A DNA stretch of 64,000 bases from the NCBI RefSeq assembly GCF_900116855.1, contig NZ_UETD01000004.1:1-64000 (forward strand). The letters run 5' to 3'. A program made the translations under genes and the position numbers. Numbering within the stretch: the first letter of the stretch is position 1; every line of letters begins with the position of its first letter. This stretch comes from Ruminococcus flavefaciens. GTDB lineage: Bacteria > Bacillota > Clostridia > Oscillospirales > Ruminococcaceae. Of this stretch, positions 1 through 7,924 are shown piece after piece. Under the pieces are notes generated by a model that worked only from the letters and a program-made list of their open reading frames with translations, did not search any database and had not been told where the DNA came from.

Positions 1-1398
1 CAATAAAAACAGTCCGAATAGCTTTCGGACTGGAATAATAGCTGAATATTGAAGTAAAAATAGTATCTCTACAAGCCTTTTTAAGTTTAATGCGCATGCC
101 GATAAGAGGCATTGCTCAGTAACTCGTTCAATGCCCCTCTTTCGGGTGCGTCTTAAATTATGTCGTTCTTTTTGATGAGAGAAATTTCCCTCGCACCATA
201 TTTTTCGCAGCCGCATAGCTTCATAGTACTCAGGCGTTCCGGCATGTTGCATTTGTTTTTCTTTGGCTTCTTCATGAAGATGACGTTCAATCCGTCTTCC
301 AATTTTCGACTTACCTATACATTTTTCCTTATGTGGACAGTTTTGACACTCTGATTTTTTGGCAGCATAACGTTTTACGCCTTTACCTTTGCAATAAGAT
401 GAATACTTTAGTATTCTCCCTGCGGGACAAAGATAACAATCATTGTCGGTATCATATATGAAGTTATTTGGCGAGTATTCTTCAGTATAATTACAGTTAG
501 GAGTAGGTTTCTCTCGTTGCGGTATATATGCTGCAATATCTTTTTTTATCATTGCTTCATATACTTCTCGACTGTCATATCCGCCATCCGCACAGATTGC
601 ATCAGGATTGAAACCGAATTTTTCAATTTGGTACTCGATTCGTTTAACGTGAGGAACAGAATCCTTGATATTTCCAGCAGTAACAAAAACATCAGTAATC
701 ATTCCATGCTTTGAATCGCAGGTCTGATGATTCAGATAGTGAAATCCTGTAGGCTTTCCCGGACGCTTCATCAGTCCGCATTCAGGATCTGTAACGCTTT
801 TGGTGATCTCTTTAGTTTTAGTAGTATCGTATTCAACAGGCTCTTTGATAAGACCGAGTTCATATGCCTCACGATCAAGCTTCTGTATATATTCACTTGG
901 AGTATCAGGTACTTCAATGACTTCACGCAGGTCATTACGTGCATTCGCTCTGATGTGTGTAGAGTCAGTCAGAAGGAGCTTTCCGTCAATAAGACCTGCC
1001 TCGAAACACTTACGAACGATCTCATCAAAGACATCTCTAAAAATTGTTGTACCATCAAATTTTCTGCGACGGAGCTGTGAGATAGTTGAGTGATCCGGAA
1101 CACGTTCATCAAAGTCAATTCCTAAGAACCAGCGGTAAGCAATATTTACGGTGATCTCCTGTTCAAGCTTACGCTCAGAATCGATACCGTAGATATATCC
1201 AATTAATAGCATTTTTATCATTACAACAGGATCAATCGAAGGTCTTCCTGTATTTGAATACAGGTCAGCTACCTTGTCATAGATGAAATCAAAATCTACA
1301 AGTCTATCCAAATCTCGCAAAAAATGCTCCTGTGGCATTAGTTCTTCAAGTGTCACAAATGACATTTTCATTTGCTTGCTTTCAGCTCTTTTTAACAT
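1..1398 (-). CDS. IS1182-family DDE transposase, copy A (3' end off the edge)
   Basis: Reading from ATG at 1398 towards base 1 gives an uninterrupted frame of 466 codons without a stop, so the gene is intact as far as it can be seen. It aligns along its whole length with the complete 445-residue transposase at 1664-3001 and shares the N-terminal InsH-like part and the catalytic stretches DSTHIRAN, ADGGYDS and CEGNFSHQK, which supply the DDE acids. Near its end it leaves the homology and reads through a hairpin (10-32) whose minus-strand sequence is followed by five T, so the stop probably lies just beyond the window or the 3' end is altered. Role: cut-and-paste or copy transposition of its own element. 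Confidence 0.85.
   Translation of the reverse strand, partial: MLKRAESKQMKMSFVTLEELMPQEHFLRDLDRLVDFDFIYDKVADLYSNTGRPSIDPVVMIKMLLIGYIYGIDSERKLEQEITVNIAYRWFLGIDFDERVPDHSTISQLRRRKFDGTTIFRDVFDEIVRKCFEAGLIDGKLLLTDSTHIRANARNDLREVIEVPDTPSEYIQKLDREAYELGLIKEPVEYDTTKTKEITKSVTDPECGLMKRPGKPTGFHYLNHQTCDSKHGMITDVFVTAGNIKDSVPHVKRIEYQIEKFGFNPDAICADGGYDSREVYEAMIKKDIAAYIPQREKPTPNCNYTEEYSPNNFIYDTDNDCYLCPAGRILKYSSYCKGKGVKRYAAKKSECQNCPHKEKCIGKSKIGRRIERHLHEEAKEKQMQHAGTPEYYEAMRLRKIWCEGNFSHQKERHNLRRTRKRGIERVTEQCLLSACALNLKRLVEILFLLQYSAIIPVRKLFGLFLL
6..32 (-). terminator. intrinsic terminator-like hairpin at the end of transposase A
   Basis: CAGTCCGAA (10-18) and TTCGGACTG (24-32) form a 9-bp stem with a 5-base loop. 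On the minus strand the stem is followed by a run of T. It lies inside the still open reading frame of transposase A, which suggests that the normal stop codon was lost or lies only slightly further left. Confidence 0.55.
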
Positions 1399-1472
1399 CG
1401 CTGCTACCTCACTTTCGACACTTATATTATACCATATTCAGCACTCAATGTCGAGGGTTTGTCAACAGCACC

Positions 1473-1566
1473 GAATCGCCACCTCGCCACCTGAGTCGGC
1501 AAATCGCAGGCTCAGCAAAGGGGTGACCGAAATGGACACCCCTTTGAAATGAACGCTGAACGAAAT
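1473..1566. other. 94-bp spacer between two IS copies, with a perfect hairpin
   Basis: The spacer holds no gene. AAAGGGGTG (about 1517-1525) pairs with CACCCCTTT (about 1536-1544) in a perfect 9-bp stem, terminator-like. No clear target-site duplication flanking copy B was recognised. Confidence 0.5.
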
Positions 1567-3076
1567 GGTGCTGTTGACAAAGTGGTGTTTTCGGACATAA
1601 AAAAGCAGCCCGTAGTTTTTACCAGGCCGATTTGCAAAGATTTGGCAGTATAAACAGCCCCTTTCATAGGCATTTTACAAGCCTTTTTAAATTCAGGGCG
1701 CACGCCGATAAGAGGCATTGCTCAGTGACGCGTTCAATGCCCCTTTTGCGTGTTCGTGTCAGATTATGATTCGCCTTTTGATGTGAGAAGTTTCCCTCAC
1801 ACCATATTTTCCGCAGCCGCATGGCAGCACGGTATTCAGGCGTACCTATATTCTGCCGTTGAATTGATCTTGCTTTTTCATGCAGCGTACGATCTATCAT
1901 TCGTGGATTTTTCGTGTGTCCATTACATTGTTCTCTGTATTGGCAGGATAAACAGTCTGCTTTTTTTGCTGTATATCTTTTACGTCTGTCCTTTTTTCTA
2001 TATCCTGAATAGCGCAGCACTTTGCCAGCCGGGCAAACATAAATGTCCCGCTCTTCATCGTAGGTGAACACTTTGGGATCAAAAGCCGGTTTATAATTCG
2101 GTGTTCCGGACCGAGTACGTTCAGGTATGAAAGTTTTTATATTTCTGTTCAGCATAGCATTATGTACTTCACCGCTGTCATAGCTCGCATCTGCGCATAT
2201 CGCTTCTGTTTTCATTTCAAATTTGTCGATTTGGTATTCCAGGCGTTGCGTATGCGGTGTACTGTCATGCTCATTTCCGGCGGTAACATACACATCGGTG
2301 ATAATCCCATTTTCAGCGTCACAGGTCTGATGATCAAGATAATGAAACCCGACCGGCTTTCCGGGGCGTTTCATCATTCCGCATTCAGGATCCGTACTGC
2401 TTTTTGTAACAGACTTGGTTTTTGAGGTATCGTATTCGATGGGTTCTTTGATAAAACCCAACTCATATGCCTCACGATCAAGTTTCTGCATATATTCTGT
2501 GGGAGTATCCGGAACTTCAATGATCTCTCGCATCTTATGATTGGCATTGGCTCTTATATGCGTTGAATCTGTCATCAGCAATTTTCCGCTAACCAAACCA
2601 GTTTCAATGCATTTGCGAACAATCTCATCGAATACATCACGGAACACAGAAGTACCATCAAACTTTCTGCGCCGAAGCTGAGAGATGGTAGAATGATCAG
2701 GAACGCGCTCGTCAAGATCAATTCCGAGGAACCAACGATAAGCAATGTTTACCGTAATTTCTTGTTCCAGTCTGCGTTCAGAATCAATACCGTACAGATA
2801 TCCAATCAGCAGCATCTTGATCAAAACAACCGGATCAACAGACGGCCTTCCGGTAGATGAGTAGAGGTCGGAAACCTTGTCATAGATAAAGTCAAAGCTG
2901 ACAAGTCTGTCCAGTTCCCGAAGGAAATGTGTTTCCGGCATAAGCTCATCCAGTGTTACAAATGCCATCTTCATTTGCCGCGGTTCAGATCTTTTTAACA
3001 TTGCTCTCGACCTCGCTTTCTATGATATTATTATACCATATTTCCTTGCGATTGTCGATGGTTTGTCAACAGCACC
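1567..3076 (-). mobile_element. complete IS1182-like insertion sequence, copy B
   Basis: A 1510-bp element bounded by GGTGCTGTTGACAAA at 1567-1581 and its inverse within GTTTGTCAACAGCACC at 3061-3076. It carries one intact transposase gene on the minus strand. A perfect hairpin lies just outside its right end at 3099-3125, and another lies just outside its left end, so both flanks are next to stem-loops. Confidence 0.88.
1664..3001 (-). CDS. IS1182-family DDE transposase, copy B (complete)
   Basis: Full-length 445-residue transposase that moves the element at 1567-3076. The N-terminal third is the transposase InsH-like domain (LIKMLLIGYLYGIDSERRL, then HSTISQLRRRKF). The catalytic part has DSTHIRAN (first Asp), ADASYDSGE (second Asp) and CEGNFSHQK (Glu). 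A Cys-rich patch (CPAGK, CLSCQYREQC) sits between, as is usual for this family. The frame is open, so the protein may be active. The start is the ATG that aligns with copy A. Confidence 0.92.
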   Translation of the reverse strand: MLKRSEPRQMKMAFVTLDELMPETHFLRELDRLVSFDFIYDKVSDLYSSTGRPSVDPVVLIKMLLIGYLYGIDSERRLEQEITVNIAYRWFLGIDLDERVPDHSTISQLRRRKFDGTSVFRDVFDEIVRKCIETGLVSGKLLMTDSTHIRANANHKMREIIEVPDTPTEYMQKLDREAYELGFIKEPIEYDTSKTKSVTKSSTDPECGMMKRPGKPVGFHYLDHQTCDAENGIITDVYVTAGNEHDSTPHTQRLEYQIDKFEMKTEAICADASYDSGEVHNAMLNRNIKTFIPERTRSGTPNYKPAFDPKVFTYDEERDIYVCPAGKVLRYSGYRKKDRRKRYTAKKADCLSCQYREQCNGHTKNPRMIDRTLHEKARSIQRQNIGTPEYRAAMRLRKIWCEGNFSHQKANHNLTRTRKRGIERVTEQCLLSACALNLKRLVKCL

Positions 3077-3098
3077 CAAACGTGACATCCTTTGCAAT

Positions 3099-3125
3099 AA
3101 GGGTATCGTGAAAACCGATACCCTT
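3099..3125. repeat. perfect 10-bp stem-loop beside the IS end
   Basis: AAGGGTATCG at 3099-3108 pairs with CGATACCCTT at 3116-3125 around a 7-base loop. It could be a terminator shielding the downstream element from IS transcription, although there is no strong T run. Confidence 0.45.
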
Positions 3126-3229
3126 GTAGTGGTTGTGCTCAGTATCAACAGCCAACATTGGTCCAGTCTGATGAATGGATTTCGACAGCGAGCTGTGGTA
3201 TGATAGTTGGTCAGGAGGTGACCGCGGCA

Positions 3230-3508
3230 ATGAAGTTGCAGGATCTATACTATGGAAACGTCATACCGTGTCAGCACGATGTGAGAAGGGACTCCGACTA
3301 TGCAAAGCGAAGTCTGGAGCTGCTTGAAATGTGCGACAGACTGGAGAAACGACTGTCGGCTGACGATAGAAAGCTGTTAGGCGACATAACGGATATGCAG
3401 GGAATGCTGTCCGAAACGATGGTAGCAGAGAGCTACATACAAGGTTTCCGTGACTGTGCCGAGCTTGTCATAGATGTTATGTTCGGCAGGAGCAAGAACC
3501 TGAAATAA
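3230..3508 (+). CDS. DUF6809-type small protein of integrated elements
   Basis: A 92-residue acidic, largely helical protein beginning MKLQDLYYGNVIPC, the usual opening of DUF6809 proteins, which are common in Firmicute phages and conjugative elements and have no known function. The start is set by AGGAGGTGA at 3214-3222; an upstream in-frame codon at 3158 lacks a ribosome binding site. It precedes an excisionase-integrase pair and is followed by a terminator-like hairpin, so it seems to be a separate unit. The family assignment is from recognition of the N-terminal pattern only. Confidence 0.65.
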   Translation: MKLQDLYYGNVIPCQHDVRRDSDYAKRSLELLEMCDRLEKRLSADDRKLLGDITDMQGMLSETMVAESYIQGFRDCAELVIDVMFGRSKNLK

Positions 3509-3527
3509 CATAATAATTAAACGGAAT

Positions 3528-3554
3528 GGGTACGGTAAAAAATCGTACCCTTTT
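3528..3554 (+). terminator. intrinsic terminator after the DUF6809 gene
   Basis: GGGTACG (3528-3534) and CGTACCC (3544-3550) form a 7-bp stem followed by TTTT. Confidence 0.6.
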
Positions 3555-3636
3555 ACTTTATCAAAAAGGAGAAAGTTAAAATGAACAATTCAATGATAAT
3601 GATCATGTTTAGAATATTAAAGAGAGGTGTTAGCTA

Positions 3637-3855
3637 TTGGCAGATATTGAAAAGATGTACGACAAGATGTTTACCGATTACCCCGACGTGGTGAGTGTTC
3701 CGCAGCTGATGAAAATGCTGTCGGTAGGCCGCCATGCTGCTTATGAATTAGTAAGCAGCGGCGAGATACAGAGCTTCAAAGTCGGTAAAAATATAAGGAT
3801 ACCGAAGATAAAAGTTATTGAATACATACTCGGAGCAAGGAGGTGCTGCCTATGA
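3637..3855 (+). CDS. excisionase-like helix-turn-helix protein
   Basis: A 72-residue protein with the winged-helix excisionase pattern: VPQLMKMLSVGRHAAYELVSSGEIQSFKVGKNIRIPK, where the AYELV and IRIPK parts are the recognition helix and wing. Such proteins direct the partner integrase towards excision. The start is probably TTG at 3637 behind AGAGGTG; ATG at 3658 is the alternative. Its stop overlaps the start of the next gene in an ATGA, so the two are translationally coupled, which supports the Xis role. Confidence 0.8.
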   Translation: MADIEKMYDKMFTDYPDVVSVPQLMKMLSVGRHAAYELVSSGEIQSFKVGKNIRIPKIKVIEYILGARRCCL

Positions 3856-5066
3856 AAAATGTGACAGGAAGTCTGCAAACCAAACGCGGCAAGTACTATG
3901 CTGTGCTGAATTTATACGACCACACAGGTAAACGAAAACAGAAATGGGTATCCACGGGATATGAGATCAGAGGTAATAAGAAAGCTGCGAAAGCCTTCCT
4001 CGACGAGCTGCTTGTAGCTTACAACAAGAAACAGCAGGCGGCACTAAAAGTTATCTCAAAGATGAAGCACCCCGAGCAGTTTATAAAGGAGCAGAGCCGA
4101 ATAATGGCTCTGCCCCTGTTTTTATACATCGAAGAATGGATCGACCACTCTTCTGTGAAGCTCCAGCCGACTACTATTGATGGTTACAGACAGCTCTGTG
4201 GCGGAAGGATACGGACGTTCTTCGAGAGCCGAGGAACTACCGTTTATGATCTCACAGGCGAGGACCTGAACGAGTTCTACGCTTACCTTACAAGGCAGGG
4301 ACTGAAAGGTGCGTCTCAGCAGAGGTATCACGGACTGATACATTCCGCATACAGCTTTCTTATGAAGCACCAGTACATTGACAGCAATCCCTGTGACTTT
4401 GCCGACCGTCCAAAGGCTGAGAAGTACCGCGGAGCGTACTATAATCAGTCGGAGCTGACGGAACTGTTCCGTGCTGCGAAAGAGAGCGAGATATACATTC
4501 CCGTGCTTCTTGCGGCATATTACGGACTTCGCCGCAGCGAGGTCCTCGGTATCAAGTGGAGCAATATCGACTTCGGGAACGGCACTATCCGTATTGCTCA
4601 CAAGGTCGTGGAGCAGAAGGTGGACGGCAAATACCAGACAGTCGGTCACGACAAAATGAAAACGGAGTCCAGCAACAGGATACTTCCGCTGATGAAGGAA
4701 GTGGCAATGGCACTGCGGAGGCTGAAGCTCCATCAGGACGAGCAGCGCTGTTTATGCGGTAATTCTTACGTTCACGAATACGATGACTACGTCTGCGTGA
4801 ATGAGATAGGTCAGCTTCTCAGACCAAACTATGTCACTGCGAAATTCAGTGAGCTTCTGAAAGAAAACGGCTTGAAGCACATACGCTATCATGACCTTCG
4901 CCATAGCTGTGCCAGTCTGCTTCTTGCAAACGGAGTGCCGATGAAAGAAATACAGGAGTGGCTGGGACACTCGAACTATCGCACAACAGCCGACGTTTAT
5001 TCTCATCTTGATTTCAGCAGCAAGGAGCATTCTGCGGAGATAATCTCCCATGTTCTGGCGGTGTGA
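3852..5066 (+). CDS. tyrosine recombinase / site-specific integrase 1
   Basis: A 404-residue phage-type integrase. The N-terminal 60 residues form an AP2-like arm-binding domain (KRGKYYAVLNLYDHTGKRKQKW), residues about 95-180 the SAM-like core-binding domain, and the C-terminal half the catalytic domain with Arg in YGLRRSE, HDLRH, WLGHSN and the nucleophile Tyr in ADVYSHLD. ATG at 3852 follows AAGGAGGTG and overlaps the excisionase stop. It is a paralogue of the recombinase at 6362-7582, with many identical blocks, so the locus holds two related integrases. Confidence 0.93.
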   Translation: MKNVTGSLQTKRGKYYAVLNLYDHTGKRKQKWVSTGYEIRGNKKAAKAFLDELLVAYNKKQQAALKVISKMKHPEQFIKEQSRIMALPLFLYIEEWIDHSSVKLQPTTIDGYRQLCGGRIRTFFESRGTTVYDLTGEDLNEFYAYLTRQGLKGASQQRYHGLIHSAYSFLMKHQYIDSNPCDFADRPKAEKYRGAYYNQSELTELFRAAKESEIYIPVLLAAYYGLRRSEVLGIKWSNIDFGNGTIRIAHKVVEQKVDGKYQTVGHDKMKTESSNRILPLMKEVAMALRRLKLHQDEQRCLCGNSYVHEYDDYVCVNEIGQLLRPNYVTAKFSELLKENGLKHIRYHDLRHSCASLLLANGVPMKEIQEWLGHSNYRTTADVYSHLDFSSKEHSAEIISHVLAV

Positions 5067-5068
5067 GG

Positions 5069-5097
5069 TTGACATAATCAGTGTGGTGATGTATAAT
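5069..5097 (+). promoter_or_regulatory. consensus sigma-70 promoter ahead of the hydrolase gene
   Basis: TTGACA at 5069-5074 and TATAAT at 5092-5097 are both perfect, with a 17-bp spacer. The transcript would have a leader of about 140 bases that contains a short GCAGCC/GGCTGC hairpin (5117-5131) and two copies of AAATCGGAATT (about 5109 and 5216). Confidence 0.8.
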
Positions 5098-5244
5098 CTA
5101 AGTAAGAAAAATCGGAATTTGCAGCCGAAGGCTGCGCTTTTCACGTTGCCGCTCGCAAGCTCGCTTACTTTGCTTACAAGTCATAGTCTGCTTTCGCTTA
5201 CGGCAATACTAATATAAATCGGAATTTTACGGAGCAATGTTCAT

Positions 5245-6192
5245 ATGAAAAAAGCATTTAAGATAATTGGAAAGGTACTTCTTGTAATCATAATATTACT
5301 AATCATTTTCTTGCTAATAGTGTTCACATACAATAAAATTATGATGAATAAGGAAAAGGCACTATTGGACGAACCTCTTGGCGAAATGATAGAGGTTGAC
5401 GGACATAATATGTGCATATACTCTGAGGGAGAAGGTAAACATACATTAGTATTTCTTTCAGGTTCAGGAACTGCCTCTCCTATACTTGATTTCAGAAGTC
5501 TTTATAGTTTGTTAGTTGATGATTATAGGATAGTAGTTGTTGAAAAATTCGGCTACGGTTTCAGTGATGTAGTAAATACTGAGAGGTCATTTGATACAAT
5601 ACTGAGGCAGGACAGAGAAGCTCTTTCAAAGGCTGGAATTGATGCTCCGTTTATCCTCTGCCCTCACTCAATGTCTGGACTTGAAGCGATACTTTGGGCA
5701 CAAGAATATCCAGATGAAGTCGAAGCAATTGTAGGTCTTGATATGTCTCTGCCACGCTCTTATGACAACTTTAATTATTCAAAAACAGAGCGATTTGAAA
5801 AAATTGCAGCTATTGGACGAGAGTTGGGGATTATCAGGTTTTACTATTCTGACAGCTCGCTTCCTCAAGGACTTTCAGAAGCTGAAAAAAGTTTATATAG
5901 AGCCATAGCCTGTAAAATAGCTGTGAACGATGACGTTATAAATGAAGGTCTTGCTATCCACGATGCCGTCAAAAAAATCGACGGAGCGCCTAAACCTGAT
6001 ATACCAATGTTAATGTTTATATCTGACGGAAAAGAAACAGGCATTGAAAAGTGGTCGGAGATACAAAAAGAGTATGCTTCTGAACTGTCAAATGCAACTA
6101 TTGTTGAACTTGATTGCGGACACTATGTTCATAATTATAAGCAGGAGCAAATAAGTGAAGAAATGAAAGAATTTATTGGTAATATTAAGTGA
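5245..6192 (+). CDS. membrane-anchored alpha/beta hydrolase
   Basis: A 315-residue protein with a single N-terminal membrane segment (residues about 8-29, VLLVIIILLIIFLLIVF) and an extracytoplasmic alpha/beta hydrolase fold. The nucleophile is the Ser in PHSMSGLEA, in place of the usual GHSMGG elbow, the oxyanion region is in LVFLSGSGTASP, and the catalytic His is in LDCGHYVHN. The substrate cannot be read from the sequence. It has its own strong promoter and terminator and lies between the two integrases, so it is likely cargo of the element. Codon use is more AT-rich than in the surrounding integrase genes. Confidence 0.8.
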   Translation: MKKAFKIIGKVLLVIIILLIIFLLIVFTYNKIMMNKEKALLDEPLGEMIEVDGHNMCIYSEGEGKHTLVFLSGSGTASPILDFRSLYSLLVDDYRIVVVEKFGYGFSDVVNTERSFDTILRQDREALSKAGIDAPFILCPHSMSGLEAILWAQEYPDEVEAIVGLDMSLPRSYDNFNYSKTERFEKIAAIGRELGIIRFYYSDSSLPQGLSEAEKSLYRAIACKIAVNDDVINEGLAIHDAVKKIDGAPKPDIPMLMFISDGKETGIEKWSEIQKEYASELSNATIVELDCGHYVHNYKQEQISEEMKEFIGNIK

Positions 6193-6218
6193 TAACTTCT
6201 GATTTACACGATTATAAG

Positions 6219-6250
6219 CCGGAAAGCTAACAACTTTCCGGTTTATTTTT
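6219..6250 (+). terminator. intrinsic terminator after the hydrolase gene
   Basis: CCGGAAAG (6219-6226) and CTTTCCGG (6234-6241) form an 8-bp stem followed by TTTATTTTT. Confidence 0.8.
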
Positions 6251-6294
6251 TGCTCCCGCAAATGTGTCTGAAATCTTAATTCTGAGTCCGAATA

Positions 6295-6323
6295 TTGCTT
6301 TTCGGGACAGGTTGTGGTATACT
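6295..6323 (+). promoter_or_regulatory. promoter of integrase 2
   Basis: TTGCTT (6295-6300), a 17-bp spacer and TATACT (6318-6323), 38 bp ahead of the integrase start codon. Confidence 0.6.
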
Positions 6324-6361
6324 GTAGTCGCTGAAGCGGATTTCCGAAACAGGAGGTAAAA

Positions 6362-7582
6362 ATGAAAGAAGTAACAGGAAATCTGCAAGTAAAAAACGGC
6401 AAGTACTATGTGCTTGTGAATCTGTACGACCGCAGCGGCAAGCGTTCCATAAAGTGGGTAGCGCTGGGACTGGACGCAAGAGGCAACAAGAAGGCTGCAA
6501 AAGCCCGTATGGCGGAGGTGCTGGAGGAGTACAACCGCAGTCAGAGGAAGCTGCTGAGGACTATCAGCAAGAAGAAAGCTCCCGAGAAGTTCATTCAGCA
6601 GCGAGAGCAGGTGCAGTATCAGACGCTGACGGAGTTTCTCACGGACTGGATAAACCTGTCGTCAGGCAGGCTTCAGCCGTCCACGATAGACGGCTATATG
6701 AAAATGGTGAACGGCAGGATAACCGAGTTCTTCGGGAACAGCGGTATAACGATAGGTGACCTTGCAGGCGAAGACCTCAACGACTTCTATGCCTATCTTG
6801 AAGACTCCGGCTTGTCGGGAGCGTCAGCTTTGCGCTATCACGGACTTATCCACGCAGCATTCAGCTATGCGGTGAAGAAGGAGCTCCTCGACGATAATCC
6901 CTGCGACCACGCAGACCACCCGAAGAGGGAGCGCTACCGAGCCTCATTTTACAGTGAGGACGAGCTGAGAGACCTGCTTATGGCGGCGAGGGAGAGTCCC
7001 ATATACATTCCAGTAATGCTTGCGGCTTACTATGGACTCAGACGCAGCGAGGCTCTCGGGCTGAAATGGAGCAACATCGACTTCCAGTCCAAGACCATTT
7101 CCATATCCCACAAGGTAATTGAGGCTAATGTGAACGGCAAATATCAGGCAAAGGGCTTCGACAGAATGAAGAACCAGTCCAGCAACAGGACGCTTCCGCT
7201 CATCGAAGATGTCGAGAATGAACTGCTTTACCACCGACAGCAGCAGTCCATGAATGCGGCAGTTCTTCGAGGTGCATACTGCCACGACTTCGATGATTAC
7301 GTCTGCACTGATGCCACAGGTCAGATTATGCGTCCGAACTTCATATCAGTGCAGTTCGGAAAGCTGCTCAAGGACAACGGATTCCGACACATACGTTACC
7401 ACGACCTGCGTCACACCTGTGCAAGCCTGCTCTTGAAGAACGGCATACCCATGAAGGCGATACAGGAGTGGCTGGGACACTCAACGTTCGAGGTAACAGC
7501 CAACATTTATGCTCATCTGGACTACTCAAGCAAGGAGAGCTCGGCGGCAAAAATGGCACAGCTGCTTGCAATCAGCGAATAA
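6362..7582 (+). CDS. tyrosine recombinase / site-specific integrase 2, beside tRNA-Trp
   Basis: A 406-residue phage-type integrase with the same three-domain layout as integrase 1 and extensive identity to it. Catalytic residues are Arg in YGLRRSE, HDLRH, WLGHST and Tyr in ANIYAHLD. ATG at 6362 follows AGGAGG. The gene ends 133 bp from the 3' end of a tRNA-Trp gene, and the tRNA 3' end faces it, the classic geometry when the tRNA 3' part is the attachment site. Unlike integrase 1 it has no excisionase gene of its own directly upstream. Confidence 0.93.
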   Translation: MKEVTGNLQVKNGKYYVLVNLYDRSGKRSIKWVALGLDARGNKKAAKARMAEVLEEYNRSQRKLLRTISKKKAPEKFIQQREQVQYQTLTEFLTDWINLSSGRLQPSTIDGYMKMVNGRITEFFGNSGITIGDLAGEDLNDFYAYLEDSGLSGASALRYHGLIHAAFSYAVKKELLDDNPCDHADHPKRERYRASFYSEDELRDLLMAARESPIYIPVMLAAYYGLRRSEALGLKWSNIDFQSKTISISHKVIEANVNGKYQAKGFDRMKNQSSNRTLPLIEDVENELLYHRQQQSMNAAVLRGAYCHDFDDYVCTDATGQIMRPNFISVQFGKLLKDNGFRHIRYHDLRHTCASLLLKNGIPMKAIQEWLGHSTFEVTANIYAHLDYSSKESSAAKMAQLLAISE

Positions 7583-7683
7583 AATAAGTCCTGCACAGAA
7601 CTTTTGACAGTTCCGCACAGGACGCACAAAATATCCAAGTGTTAGAAAAGTGTTAGAAATGAACAGCCGTTCATAAATGGCAA

Positions 7684-7715
7684 ATGCCGTAAACGGCGAG
7701 TTTACGGCATTTTTT
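7684..7715. terminator. strong bidirectional terminator between integrase 2 and tRNA-Trp
   Basis: ATGCCGTAAAC (7684-7694) pairs perfectly with GTTTACGGCAT (7700-7710), followed by five T on the plus strand. On the minus strand it lies directly after the tRNA. Confidence 0.8.
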
Positions 7716-7790
7716 GGCAGGGGCAGAAGGACTTGAACCCTCGGCACGCGGTTTTGGAGACCGCTGCTCTACCAACTGAGCTATACCCCT
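7715..7790 (-). tRNA. tRNA-Trp (CCA anticodon)
   Basis: On the minus strand the gene starts AGGGGTATAGCTCAGTTGGTAG and ends with an encoded CCA. The acceptor stem AGGGGTA pairs with TGCCCCT (one G-T), the D-arm, anticodon arm with loop CTCCAAA and T-arm GGTTCAAGTCC are all intact. The anticodon CCA reads UGG, tryptophan. It probably served as the attachment site for the element carrying integrase 2; no second copy of its 3' part was noticed elsewhere in the window. Confidence 0.95.
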
Positions 7791-7882
7791 ATTTATTATC
7801 GTTGCTGACTGCAACACAATAATTATATCAGATAGAGGGGGACTTGTCAACAGTTTCGAGAAAAATTTATTTTTTAATTAAT

Positions 7883-7923
7883 GATAAAACGATCTCGGAG
7901 AATTTCTCTGAGACCGTTTTATC
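7883..7923. terminator. long bidirectional terminator hairpin
   Basis: The arms 7883-7900 and 7906-7923 form an imperfect 18-bp stem ending GATAAAACG/CGTTTTATC. It directly follows the stop codon of the minus-strand LRR-dockerin gene. Confidence 0.75.
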
Positions 7924-7924
7924 A

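Larger units (their letters stand above)
1..1472 (-). mobile_element. IS1182-like insertion sequence, copy A, left part outside the window
   Basis: The element consists of a transposase gene reading towards the left edge and, upstream of it, a terminal repeat GTTTGTCAACAGCACC at 1457-1472. The same 16 bases end copy B at 3061-3076, and their reverse complement begins copy B at 1567, which identifies them as the IS terminal inverted repeat. The other end lies beyond base 1. The copy is clearly diverged from copy B in both DNA and protein, so the two are different family members rather than a recent duplication. Confidence 0.85.

Noticed and set aside
5117-5139. Short hairpin as terminator of integrase 1
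   Set aside because: Only a 6-bp stem and located after the hydrolase promoter; it is listed only as part of the leader.
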